Below, piece by piece: positions 55,373 to 62,782 of a stretch of DNA of 64,000 bases. The stretch's first letter is position 1, and every line of letters starts with the position of its first letter. Location: contig NZ_CP150629.1 of assembly GCF_038022665.1 (NCBI RefSeq), positions 1,470,480-1,534,479 of the forward strand. Direction: 5' to 3'. This DNA is from Methanolobus sp. WCC4. GTDB lineage: Archaea; Halobacteriota; Methanosarcinia; Methanosarcinales; Methanosarcinaceae. The position numbers were made by a program, and so were the translations under genes. The notes below the pieces were generated by a model. It saw only the letters and a list, made by a program, of their open reading frames with translations, made no database searches and was not told where the DNA came from.

Positions 55373-57031
55373 TCATACAGTCAACTTAATGCTCTGTGTT
55401 ATTGAATCATTGTTCAGTTCATCGCTGTCAGATTCATATGCGGTCAGAGTGACGTTATATTCTTTATAAAGAGCATATTCATGTGTTGGAGATTGTTCTG
55501 TTGAGTAATTACCATCATCAAAATCCCAGTTCCATGAAGAAGCATTCATAGAGGTATCAGTAAACGTCACATTAAGACCATCAATAGTGTAAGTGAAATT
55601 TGCAACAACTGTTACACTATCTTCTTCATTCTCTGAATCTTCATCGTCATCATCATCGACTTCCTCTTCAGATTCGTCATTGTCATCTACTTCTTCTTCT
55701 TCTTCTTCTTCATCATCAGAGGAATCATCATCATCGACATAGCGGCTGGCCCATTCGCCTTCCTCACCATTGACCTCATAGGTGCCAATGCCTGCAAGCA
55801 CTGCAGTACCTGTTCCATTGACTGTGAGTTCGATGTCACTTCCTTTGACCATCACGGTAAGCCTGCTTCCTTCGATAAAGACCTCTTCAGTGAGATTTAT
55901 GAAAACGAATGCTCTGTTGTTATCCGTGCTGTTTCCTGAATCGATGTTCGATGTCTCATAGTTCGCCTTCGATAGATTGATGTCAGCATCCCCTGCAAGG
56001 TCCTTGATAACAAGTTTTGCATATTCATTGGCTTCTATCTCTATGGATACATTACCTGATATCACAGCAGTTCCGTTTCCTTCTGCTGCCAGTGTTCCAG
56101 TACCTGTAAGTACCACTACGCCCTCTCTTTCTTTCTTGAGCTCCTGAAGCATTTTCCTTAGAATGGCATTAGCGTCCTTGATGTCCTCACCCGCTTTAAC
56201 GATGTATCTGTTTGCTTCACGGATATTCTGTCCATTATTCCCATTCCCGTAGGTGTTTCTTGCATTAACCTGATTCTCTTTTGCATCATCTATGAGATCT
56301 TTGTACTCTTCAAGCATCTCTTCGAGGTCTTCTACATCTTCACCATTCTCTTTCATGGTAGTTATCTCATTCTCAAGGCGTACCACAAGTTTCTCAGATG
56401 TCTTGAGGACAGCATTGATCTTGTTATCGATAGCTTTACTGGAAGCTGTTACACGATTCTTGCGTGCATCGTTCCATATGTCCCTGATGTTCTTTGCAGA
56501 GTCTGCAAGTTCCTCTCTGGTAGTTGCTTTTTCAACATTGTCCCTTTCCTCTTCAAGAGCATCGATGTATTCATTGTCTTCATCGAGCAGAGATATCATG
56601 TAATCGATGGTGTCTATAAGGTATTCCTTGGTTGCATTGATAGCTTCTTCAGTGTCAAGTTTCGGGTTCTTTGATCTGATATCTGCAAATTTGATCTTTG
56701 CTGTCTGATAGTCTGATTCAGAATTCCTGCTTTCACTTCTTTTTCGGTTTGCATCTTCAGTGGCATTAAGCATGATCCTGTCTCTGTCACGTACCTGATC
56801 TGTAGTGGAATCATCTTCATCATCTGAAGACTCGTCAGAATCTTCTCCGTCATCACTGTCATCATCTTGATCACTATCAGCTACATTGTCATTTCCATTG
56901 TTTCCTCTTATGGTCTTTTCACCATAGTTCTTTGAGTTATCAGAGTCTGCAAGTGCTCCTGTAGGAAAGATGCTCATCAGCATCAACAGTACCACAAGGC
57001 ATGCAAATATCCTCATACCGTTTATTTTCAT
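55373..57031 (-). CDS. Secreted helical/beta protein with PKD domain, A' (module copy 1)
   Basis: A 552-residue secreted protein. Signal peptide residues 1-28 (cut after ALA). A long acidic stretch includes SDQDDDSDDGEDSDESSDDEDD, then DQVRDRDRI. Residues about 110-310 are helical and Lys/Glu-rich. A beta domain follows (GTGTLAAEGNGTAVISGNVSIEIEANEYAKLVIKDLAGDADINLS, then SNIDSGNSTDNNRAFVFINLTEEVFIEGSRLTVMVKGSDIELTVNGTGTAVLAGIGTYEVNG). After an Asp/Glu linker, a C-terminal PKD domain (WNWDFDDGNYSTEQSPTHEYALYKEYNVTLTAYE) ends it. The paralogue at 58675 lacks the acidic stretches and the PKD domain. Confidence 0.85.
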   Translation of the reverse strand: MKINGMRIFACLVVLLMLMSIFPTGALADSDNSKNYGEKTIRGNNGNDNVADSDQDDDSDDGEDSDESSDDEDDSTTDQVRDRDRIMLNATEDANRKRSESRNSESDYQTAKIKFADIRSKNPKLDTEEAINATKEYLIDTIDYMISLLDEDNEYIDALEEERDNVEKATTREELADSAKNIRDIWNDARKNRVTASSKAIDNKINAVLKTSEKLVVRLENEITTMKENGEDVEDLEEMLEEYKDLIDDAKENQVNARNTYGNGNNGQNIREANRYIVKAGEDIKDANAILRKMLQELKKEREGVVVLTGTGTLAAEGNGTAVISGNVSIEIEANEYAKLVIKDLAGDADINLSKANYETSNIDSGNSTDNNRAFVFINLTEEVFIEGSRLTVMVKGSDIELTVNGTGTAVLAGIGTYEVNGEEGEWASRYVDDDDSSDDEEEEEEEVDDNDESEEEVDDDDDEDSENEEDSVTVVANFTYTIDGLNVTFTDTSMNASSWNWDFDDGNYSTEQSPTHEYALYKEYNVTLTAYESDSDELNNDSITQSIKLTV

Positions 57032-57205
57032 TTTTACCCTCCGTTCTCTTTCTGTTTTTCGCTCATTTTCATTTTTTCTATTATTGAGTATTATATAAGA
57101 AATTGATAAAGATTATGATGTCCTTCTTTCAGGACCACAGATAAATAAATAGGAAGATCCGACCTGTCAGTCGAATCTATCTTTTTAGATACTCCCTGTC
57201 CGGTA

Positions 57206-57526
57206 TTAATCCTGACATGAGCCATCTCTTTGAGGCCCATCTCCGTCGCAGTCTCCATCTCCCTTACAGTTTGTTCCATCACAACTTCCATCACAATCTC
57301 CCTTACAGTTTGTTCCATCACAATCTCCATTACTGTTACCTGTGATCTCTGTTATGGAGCTATCGGCATTTATGCCTGCCCTTGTCTGATCCCTTGGTGC
57401 GAAATCCGGTACACCGGTACAATCTTCCTCTCTGTCTCTAACCTGGTCACAAGCCATTGCTGTTATGGTGAATATACTAAGCAACATTATAGTTACAGCT
57501 ACTAGTGTGAACACTCTTATTTTCAT
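57206..57526 (-). CDS. Small secreted Cys/Asp/Gly repeat protein
   Basis: A 106-residue exported protein. The hydrophobic signal (MKIRVFTLVAVTIMLLSIFT) ends at AMA, with Cys next (ACDQVRDREEDCTG). The mature start DQVRDRE is shared with the two large neighbours (DQVRDRDR, VQDRDR). The C-terminal half has the repeats DCDGTNCKGDCDGSCDGTNCK and nine cysteines overall, matching a 39-bp tandem repeat in DNA (57258-57323). Asp/Gly/Cys repeats suggest metal binding or disulfide cross-linking. The start has GGGAG. Its promoter copies that of the module at 58675. Confidence 0.75.
   Translation of the reverse strand: MKIRVFTLVAVTIMLLSIFTITAMACDQVRDREEDCTGVPDFAPRDQTRAGINADSSITEITGNSNGDCDGTNCKGDCDGSCDGTNCKGDGDCDGDGPQRDGSCQD
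57258..57323. repeat. Tandem repeat, period 39 bp, in coding sequence
   Basis: A 27-bp block (57258-57284) recurs identically at 57297-57323, giving 13-residue period Cys/Asp/Gly repeats in the small secreted protein. It suggests recent expansion by slippage or unequal exchange. Confidence 0.75.
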
Positions 57527-57561
57527 TTAATTCTCCCTCTGCGTTAATCTGTTTGAATAGT

Positions 57562-57620
57562 GTAAGTGTAAGTTTAAACGAGATAGCTTGGTGGTTAATC
57601 CGATACAAACCTACACTTAC
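57562..57620 (-). promoter_or_regulatory. 5' leader stem-loop, copy 1
   Basis: GTAAGTGTAAGTTT (57562-57575) pairs with AAACCTACACTTAC (57607-57620) at 13 of 14 positions around a 31-nt loop. The TATA-like CTTATAT (57641-57648, minus strand) predicts a start about 26 bp away, at the outer base of the stem. So the transcript of the small Cys protein probably begins with this hairpin. Confidence 0.6.
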
Positions 57621-57642
57621 AATCCTTCTTTCGTCGAGACAG

Positions 57643-57664
57643 ATATAAGCATACTTTACTTCAT
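57643..57664 (-). promoter_or_regulatory. Duplicated promoter block, copy 1
   Basis: 22 bp identical to 60156-60177, containing the minus-strand TATA-like CTTATAT. It lies about 120 bp upstream of the small secreted protein gene. Confidence 0.6.
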
Positions 57665-57927
57665 AGATACTTTAAGTCTGAATCCATGTAAAAAGAAGGC
57701 TTATAATGGTTTATTTTACTTTATGATCCTTCATCATGCTTCAGATATGTCTTTGAACTTGTGGGCGAAAGTTGTTTTTTCCTTCGTGTACTGAACAAAA
57801 ATATAGCTTTGTTCAATATGGTGCATTATCCATAGTGTAATATGTGCTGACAATCCAACCTTTGAAAAGATAAGTTCTTTACTAAGCTGCAGGAGTGGGA
57901 TCTCATGACATTGGGTTATGTTTATTC

Positions 57928-58114
57928 GACTCTGTTGAAATCCTGCTGATCATGAGTTTTGAATCACAACCGCAGATCAACACAGATACATCTATCTACA
58001 TCGAGTTGGATGCCTGCTGAAATTTCAGCAGGCCATAAAGATAGCGTTCATCTATATCTTCGTACATCTGCATGCATCTGTGGATCTATAGCTATAAGAG
58101 ATTTCTACAGAGCC
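57928..58114 (+). mobile_element. MITE-like hairpin repeat between module copies
   Basis: Left end GACTCTGTTGAAATCCTG, right end GATTTCTACAGAGCC. Internal hairpin CCTGCTGAA-AT-TTCAGCAGG (58013-58032) and an upstream part AACACAGATACATCTATCTA in the same order as 13855-14047. Flanks GTTTATTC and TTTCCTTC match at only 5 of 8 positions, so a target duplication is not clear. Confidence 0.75.
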
Positions 58115-58327
58115 TTTCCTTCAATAAAGACCTAAGACAATGTTCTTTCACTTAATGATCATGATTTGCTGTATGGAAGCAATTCATGTGGAGTAACAGC
58201 TACGGAGTAACAGCTAGGGTGGATGACGGCGTCTAACATCGATAATGATCTTCAGGGTAAAATAGTAAAATTCTCAGTTAGTAGATACTAAAAAGGTAAA
58301 AGAAGGGGAAACATGAATGATGATCAT

Positions 58328-58606
58328 TCATATTTCTTCGACCACAATATCACTTTCAATATCCGTTCCATTTGTTTCGTTGATCAGTGTCTCTATCTCT
58401 GCAAGTTCTTCTTCAATATCCTGTATCTCGGTGTCTGTGATACCTACCATTTCCTCATTTAATGTTTCTTCTGCAAGGGATGTATCAACATCTTCAATAT
58501 CTTCTGAAGCTTTCTGGTCTTCCGTAGATGCATTGTCCGCACAACCGGATACTATAAGTCCAAGGAACAGAACTGCCATTATTACAAGGTATTTCGTCTT
58601 TACCAT
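58328..58606 (-). CDS. Small acidic lipoprotein B (module copy 2)
   Basis: A 92-residue paralogue of the product at 55081-55344. The signal segment (VKTKYLVIMAVLFLGLIVSGC) has a lipobox. The mature part is acidic and contains TLNEEMVGITDTEIQDIEEELAEIETLI, close to LNEEMVGITDTEMQDLEAELAELEALI of the paralogue. Start 58606 aligns with the paralogue's start; ATG 58612 (two codons upstream, with AGGAG four bases before) is an alternative. It lies 68 bp behind the large module protein at 58675. Confidence 0.85.
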   Translation of the reverse strand: MVKTKYLVIMAVLFLGLIVSGCADNASTEDQKASEDIEDVDTSLAEETLNEEMVGITDTEIQDIEEELAEIETLINETNGTDIESDIVVEEI

Positions 58607-58674
58607 GTACATTCATCTCCTATTATCACTTATATTGTCATTTTATATGATGATGTTCACTGTTGTGTGCTGTC

Positions 58675-59835
58675 CTATTCTTCAACATCTTCAGTATCAT
58701 TTGCTTCAGGTGCAGCCCATTCCTTCTCTACACCTTCCACTTCATAGGTGCCTTCTCCCGTGAGTACGACGTTTCCGCTTCCTTCAGCATCAAGGGATAT
58801 GTCTGTTCCACGCAGTGTGACGATAAGGCGGCTCCCTTCTATCATTACATCTCCTGTGAGGTTGTGATATACATATGCCCTGTTGTCCACATCACTGTTA
58901 CCTGCATCGATGTTCGAATATCCATATGTGGCATCCCCTGTGTCCACTTCTGCATCTCCTGCCATATCCTTGATGACAAGTGTGGCATTGTCTGCAGTGA
59001 AGCTCATTGTGACATCGCCGGAAAGGACAACAACTCCGTTACCTTCAGCCGACAGTGCTCCCTCTCCAGTGAGCGTTACAAGTCCTTCGCGGTATTGCTT
59101 GAGTTCCACCAGCATCTCTTCAAGCACACCATTTGCCTGTCTGATGCTCATGCCAGCCTGCCTCATATTCTGAACAGATCGCATCTGTCCCTGTACGTTT
59201 CCGTAACCTGCCTGTTTCTGATACTGCTCTGCTTCGGCAATATGGGCATTATATTGTTCAAGAAGTCCTTCAAGTTCGGTTACATCTTCACCTCTGGCTT
59301 CCATACGCATGATCTCGTTCTCAAGGCGAAGTGCCATTGCCTGGGATGTCCTTATGACCGCAGTCATCTTGTTGTTGACAGAATTGGCTGCTGAAGCAGC
59401 TTTTTCTTCACGTGCCTCTCTCCAGATCTCCCTGACTTCCCGGGCTGCTTCAGCAAGTTCCGCTCTTGTGGTTGCTTCAGCTACATCATCCTTTATAGCG
59501 GTCAGTTCCTCTGTATATTCTTCATTTTCAAGGGTATCTATCATTATGTCAATGGTACTGTTCAGATATTCCTTCGCAGCTTCCATCGCCTCTTCTGTAT
59601 TAAGGGCAGAATTGTTTGCTTTGATACGCAGGAAGTTCTCTGTTGCTTCTCCGTATCTCTCCCTGACAGTCATATTCTGTCTGAACTGTTCCATGGTAGT
59701 AGCATTTATCCTGTCTCTGTCCTGTACCCTTTCCTGCAGGCCATCTGACCCGGCGATCGCTGATGCCGGAACAATACTTGTCAGCATCATCATAATGGCA
59801 AAGCATAGAAATATCTTCATTATCTTGTTTTTCAT
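58675..59835 (-). CDS. Secreted helical/beta protein A (module copy 2)
   Basis: A 386-residue exported protein. Signal peptide (MKIFLCFAIMMMLTSIVPASA, cut near residue 27). Residues about 30-270 are helical and charged (RVQDRDRINATTMEQFRQ; IKANNSALNTEEAMEAAKEYLNSTIDIMIDTLENEEY; AAREVREIWREAREEKAASAANSVNNKMTAVIRTSQAMALRLENEIMRME). A beta domain follows (LTGEGALSAEGNGVVVLSGDVTMSF; LVIKDMAGDAEVDTGDATYGYSNIDAGNSDVDNRAYVYHNLTGDVMIEGSRL). It ends EWAAPEANDTEDVEE. It shares both domains with the protein at 55373 but is shorter. No known family. The leader of the gene carries two stem-loops. Confidence 0.85.
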   Translation of the reverse strand: MKNKIMKIFLCFAIMMMLTSIVPASAIAGSDGLQERVQDRDRINATTMEQFRQNMTVRERYGEATENFLRIKANNSALNTEEAMEAAKEYLNSTIDIMIDTLENEEYTEELTAIKDDVAEATTRAELAEAAREVREIWREAREEKAASAANSVNNKMTAVIRTSQAMALRLENEIMRMEARGEDVTELEGLLEQYNAHIAEAEQYQKQAGYGNVQGQMRSVQNMRQAGMSIRQANGVLEEMLVELKQYREGLVTLTGEGALSAEGNGVVVLSGDVTMSFTADNATLVIKDMAGDAEVDTGDATYGYSNIDAGNSDVDNRAYVYHNLTGDVMIEGSRLIVTLRGTDISLDAEGSGNVVLTGEGTYEVEGVEKEWAAPEANDTEDVEE

Positions 59836-59948
59836 ATTGTTCTCTCCAGTTCTCTATGTACTTTCTTTAATTAATTCAATTTTTCAATGTTATGTGTGAA
59901 CAAAAGTATAATGTTCCTTTTATGTGCTTGAATAAGTAGGTGATAGTA

Positions 59949-59973
59949 GGATTCGGCAGATATTGCCGAATCC
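59949..59973 (-). promoter_or_regulatory. Second leader hairpin of module protein A
   Basis: GGATTCGGCA (59949-59958) and TGCCGAATCC (59964-59973) form a perfect 10-bp stem with a 5-nt loop, 114 bp upstream of the start codon, inside the predicted 5' leader. No T tract follows on either strand, so it is not a standard terminator. Confidence 0.5.
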
Positions 59974-60072
59974 CTGTTTCATATCTGTTCCCTCTTATCC
60001 CGGACATGAAACTCGTTTTTTTTTGGATTGTCTCCATTACCACCCCTACATGCCAGTTGCTGGCTCATAGGT

Positions 60073-60132
60073 GTAAGCGCAGGTTTGGATGGGATGACCA
60101 GGTAGTACATCCGATCATGGCCAGTGGCTTAC
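60073..60132 (-). promoter_or_regulatory. 5' leader inverted repeat, copy 2
   Basis: GTAAGC (60073-60078) pairs with GCTTAC (60127-60132), and GGATG (60087-60091) with CATCC (60108-60112). The position matches the stem at 57562-57620 of the duplicated leader. The innermost pair of the outer stem has changed from T-A to C-G, a compensatory change. The predicted start falls at the outer base of the stem. Confidence 0.5.
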
Positions 60133-60155
60133 AATTCCATCTTTTGCAGAACTGA

Positions 60156-60177
60156 ATATAAGCATACTTTACTTCAT
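60156..60177 (-). promoter_or_regulatory. Duplicated promoter block, copy 2
   Basis: Identical over 22 bp to 57643-57664, with the minus-strand TATA-like CTTATAT. It lies about 320 bp upstream of the module protein A start, implying a leader of about 297 nt. Confidence 0.6.
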
Positions 60178-60300
60178 ATGGACTTCAGGAATTGTCTGGT
60201 ACTAAAAAAAGGCTTAAAAATGGTTATTTTACTTGATAGGACTTTATAATACTTCAGATGGAGTAACTTTCATATTTAGTTCCCAGTAACAATTATATGG

Positions 60301-61137
60301 GTGTACTATGTAAATATACATCCTGTGTTAAAGAATAAGATCATCCTGCTATGTTCTATTAGCATATTCCTACTTGCATGTGTGCCACTATCAAATGCCA
60401 CAGAAGTGGCAACTATCCATGGCGCAGTATATGAATGGGATTCCTTTGAACCTCTTGAGAACGTTATCGTAGATGTTGATTCAACACCACCCCAGTCCAT
60501 GCTTGCAAAATATGGTCTTTATTCCTTTGATCTTGTACCGGGCAATTACACTATACTGGCCAGCTATTACCGGGGCAATGACCTTGTAGCTTATGCAGAG
60601 GAAGAGGTCACTATCACAGACGATGGTGATTACGTTATGGATCTTATCCTGCTCCCGGTTTATTATGATACTTCCTTCAATGAGAGCGAGTTTGCAGAAC
60701 TCGATGAGATCGCCAGTTTTTCAGAGGAAGGAGGGGACAGTGCATCTTTATCTACAGGTACGATGCTGGTCATTCTCATTATTGTGGTTGTGCTCATTGC
60801 AGGTGCGTACTATATTGTCAAGCAGCGTAATTCAGGATCATCACCTGATGATGGTGATCATGTGCAGGATGCTGATACTGAGATGATGATGTCAGGAGAT
60901 AAATGGGATGATCTGCCTGAGGATCTTCGTCAGGTCGTGGGTATCATTGAAAGGAATGATGGTCGTATCACCCAGAAGGACCTGCGTACAAAGGTAAAGC
61001 ACTCAGAGGCGAAGGTCAGCCTTATGATATCGGACCTTGAAAGCCGTGGCATTGTCCGAAAATTCAAGAAGGGACGTGGGAATGTTATCATTCTTGAAGA
61101 TACTGCTGATACGGACGAACCAAACCAAAATATATAA
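60301..61137 (+). CDS. Membrane-anchored winged-helix protein with extracellular beta domain
   Basis: A 278-residue one-component-sensor-like protein. Signal/anchor helix residues about 13-32 (IILLCSISIFLLACVPLSNA). Then an extracellular carboxypeptidase-regulatory-like domain (GAVYEWDSFEPLENVIVDVD ... YGLYSFDLVPGNYTILASYYRG), a transmembrane helix about 151-171 (GTMLVILIIVVVLIAGAYYIV), and a cytoplasmic winged helix (LPEDLRQVVGIIERNDGRITQKDLRTKVKHSEAKVSLMISDLESRGIVRKFKKGRGNVIIL). The GTG start at 60301 has no strong ribosome site. Divergent from the secreted module and sharing its intergenic region, it is a good candidate regulator (inference). Confidence 0.85.
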   Translation: MYYVNIHPVLKNKIILLCSISIFLLACVPLSNATEVATIHGAVYEWDSFEPLENVIVDVDSTPPQSMLAKYGLYSFDLVPGNYTILASYYRGNDLVAYAEEEVTITDDGDYVMDLILLPVYYDTSFNESEFAELDEIASFSEEGGDSASLSTGTMLVILIIVVVLIAGAYYIVKQRNSGSSPDDGDHVQDADTEMMMSGDKWDDLPEDLRQVVGIIERNDGRITQKDLRTKVKHSEAKVSLMISDLESRGIVRKFKKGRGNVIILEDTADTDEPNQNI

Positions 61138-61234
61138 CTGCATTCAATGTGTATGGAAGAAACGCATTGACAAATAGTTCTAATTATGTATTTTATGATA
61201 TTAACGACATTTATGATATTTAATGAGGGTATAC

Positions 61235-61747
61235 ATGCGAGTTTCCATGGACATTGAGTTAAAGGATATCCCCGGGCAGTTACTTCTTGCCTTAAAACCG
61301 GTCTCCGAGTTCAAAGGCAATCTTATATCAGTGGTACACCACCACGAGAAGAGGACTCCCCGCGGTACAATTCCGGTTCAGATAGTGTTCGAGACAAAAC
61401 CGGACAAGCTTGATGATATTGTTGCAAGTCTTGAAGAAAGTGACATCAGTATCGTGCGCATCGATGAGAAGAGATACTTCGAGCACGGCGCTGTCATACT
61501 TATAGGACATATAGTCCACACGGACATACAGGATACTATCGATTCCATTGACAATACAGGTTATGCAGAGATAGTGGATCTCAACCTTTCAATGCCAAAG
61601 ATCAACATGGCATCCTCAGCATCCCTTAAGATCGATGCAGTGAGCAAAGAGCATCTGGCACAGGCAATCGATATATTGAAGGATATCGCCGAGAAGAAGG
61701 ACCTGCTTGTCATTGAACCTATAAAGAGCCAACTGGGGGCGATCTGA
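61235..61747 (+). CDS. ACT-domain-like regulatory protein (amino acid binding)
   Basis: A 170-residue cytoplasmic protein that begins MDIELKDIPGQLLLALKPVSEFKGNLISVVHHHEKRTPRGTIPVQIVFE, a typical ACT-type ligand-binding fold. A second half (GHIVHTDIQDTIDSIDNTGYAEIVDLNLSMPKINMASSASLKIDAV) may be a further ACT-like repeat. ATG 61235 is preferred: GAGGGT sits just before it and an upstream ATG (61223) is within the ribosome site. The stop overlaps the start of homoserine dehydrogenase by one base, so it probably regulates that enzyme's pathway. Confidence 0.85.
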   Translation: MRVSMDIELKDIPGQLLLALKPVSEFKGNLISVVHHHEKRTPRGTIPVQIVFETKPDKLDDIVASLEESDISIVRIDEKRYFEHGAVILIGHIVHTDIQDTIDSIDNTGYAEIVDLNLSMPKINMASSASLKIDAVSKEHLAQAIDILKDIAEKKDLLVIEPIKSQLGAI

Positions 61748-62742
61748 TGAGAACTGTACGTGTTTCCATAATAGGTTTCGGTGCTGTAGGCCAGGGAGTT
61801 GCAAACGTTCTCCTTGACAAGAAAGGTTATCTTGAGGACATAGGTCTGGACTTCAAGGTCGTTGCTGTTGCGGACTCAAGGACAGCTGTCATTGATCCTG
61901 AAGGAGTGGACCTTGCTGCTGTGGTCAACAGAAAGAAGACCGAAGGCACTGTTGGAACTGAAAAGCTCACAGGACTTGAGATTATAGAGACCATCGACCA
62001 TGAGGTGGTCGTTGAGACAACACCTACCGATATTGTCACGGGTGGAGTGGGTCTTAAGAACATGCTCATGGCATTCGAGAAGGGTAGGGATCTGGTAACA
62101 TCCAACAAAGGTCCTCTTGCAATGAAGTACGGTGAGCTCATGGAAAAGGCCGAAGCAGGTGGCTCTAAATTCCTGTTCGAGGCTACAGTTGGCGGTGCAA
62201 TGCCTGTTCTGAACCTTGCAAGGGATGTACTTGCAGGTAACAACATCACCAATGTTGAAGGTATATTCAACGGTACATGTAATTACATACTTACCCGTAT
62301 GATGGAAGAACGTGCTCCTTATGAGCAGATGCTTGCAGAGGCACAGGAACTCGGATATGCCGAGACCGACCCGACCTACGATGTAGAGGGTATCGATACG
62401 GCATGTAAGCTGGTCATTCTGGCAAACAGTGTGTTCGGAATGAATGCGACCCACGAGGATGTCACTGTAACAGGTATAACGAAGATCACTCCTGAAGCAT
62501 TGCTGCTTGCAGAGAACGATGGCTACGTCATCAAGCTCATAGGCGAGGTCAATGACAGCAGGATCAATGTTGCTCCAAAGCTTGTACCTATCGACCATCC
62601 GCTTGCAGTAGGTGGCTCACTTAATGTCGCATCAGTGCAGACTGATCTCTCCGGACCTATCACTGTGACAGGACGTGGAGCAGGTTCCATCGAGACCGCA
62701 AGTGCGATACTCAGTGACATGATATCCATTTACAGGGACTGA
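61747..62742 (+). CDS. hom: Homoserine dehydrogenase
   Basis: A 331-residue enzyme reducing aspartate semialdehyde to homoserine, toward threonine and methionine. The Rossmann loop [13 protein letters not shown] is at the N-terminus. Catalytic region blocks are [58 protein letters not shown] and [29 protein letters not shown], all matching. It lacks an attached aspartokinase or ACT domain, which is instead the separate upstream protein. Confidence 0.97.
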   Translation: MRTVRVSIIGFGAVGQGVANVLLDKKGYLEDIGLDFKVVAVADSRTAVIDPEGVDLAAVVNRKKTEGTVGTEKLTGLEIIETIDHEVVVETTPTDIVTGGVGLKNMLMAFEKGRDLVTSNKGPLAMKYGELMEKAEAGGSKFLFEATVGGAMPVLNLARDVLAGNNITNVEGIFNGTCNYILTRMMEERAPYEQMLAEAQELGYAETDPTYDVEGIDTACKLVILANSVFGMNATHEDVTVTGITKITPEALLLAENDGYVIKLIGEVNDSRINVAPKLVPIDHPLAVGGSLNVASVQTDLSGPITVTGRGAGSIETASAILSDMISIYRD

Positions 62743-62782
62743 AAAGGTCTCTTCTCTTCTTTTTATTCTCAGGAAAGGTATT

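Larger units (their letters stand above)
57527..58327. other. Gene-free stretch with duplicated promoter and repeat element
   Basis: No gene. Contents: a leader hairpin (57562-57620), a promoter block identical to the one at 60156-60177 (57643-57664), further homology to the 60180-60265 region up to about 57760, the MITE-like element at 57928-58114, and a 13-bp direct repeat GGAGTAACAGCTA (58190-58202, 58204-58216). Confidence 0.7.
59836..60300. other. Structured leader and divergent promoter region
   Basis: No gene. From the minus-strand gene outward: a hairpin at 59949-59973, an inverted repeat at 60073-60132, the promoter block at 60156-60177, and AT-rich sequence including CTTTATAAT (60242-60250) for the plus-strand gene at 60301. 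Confidence 0.65.

Noticed and set aside
57250-57330. CRISPR-like repeated blocks
   Set aside because: Period is 39 bp with no spacer structure and the sequence is in frame, coding for Cys/Asp/Gly repeats; it is a coding tandem repeat.
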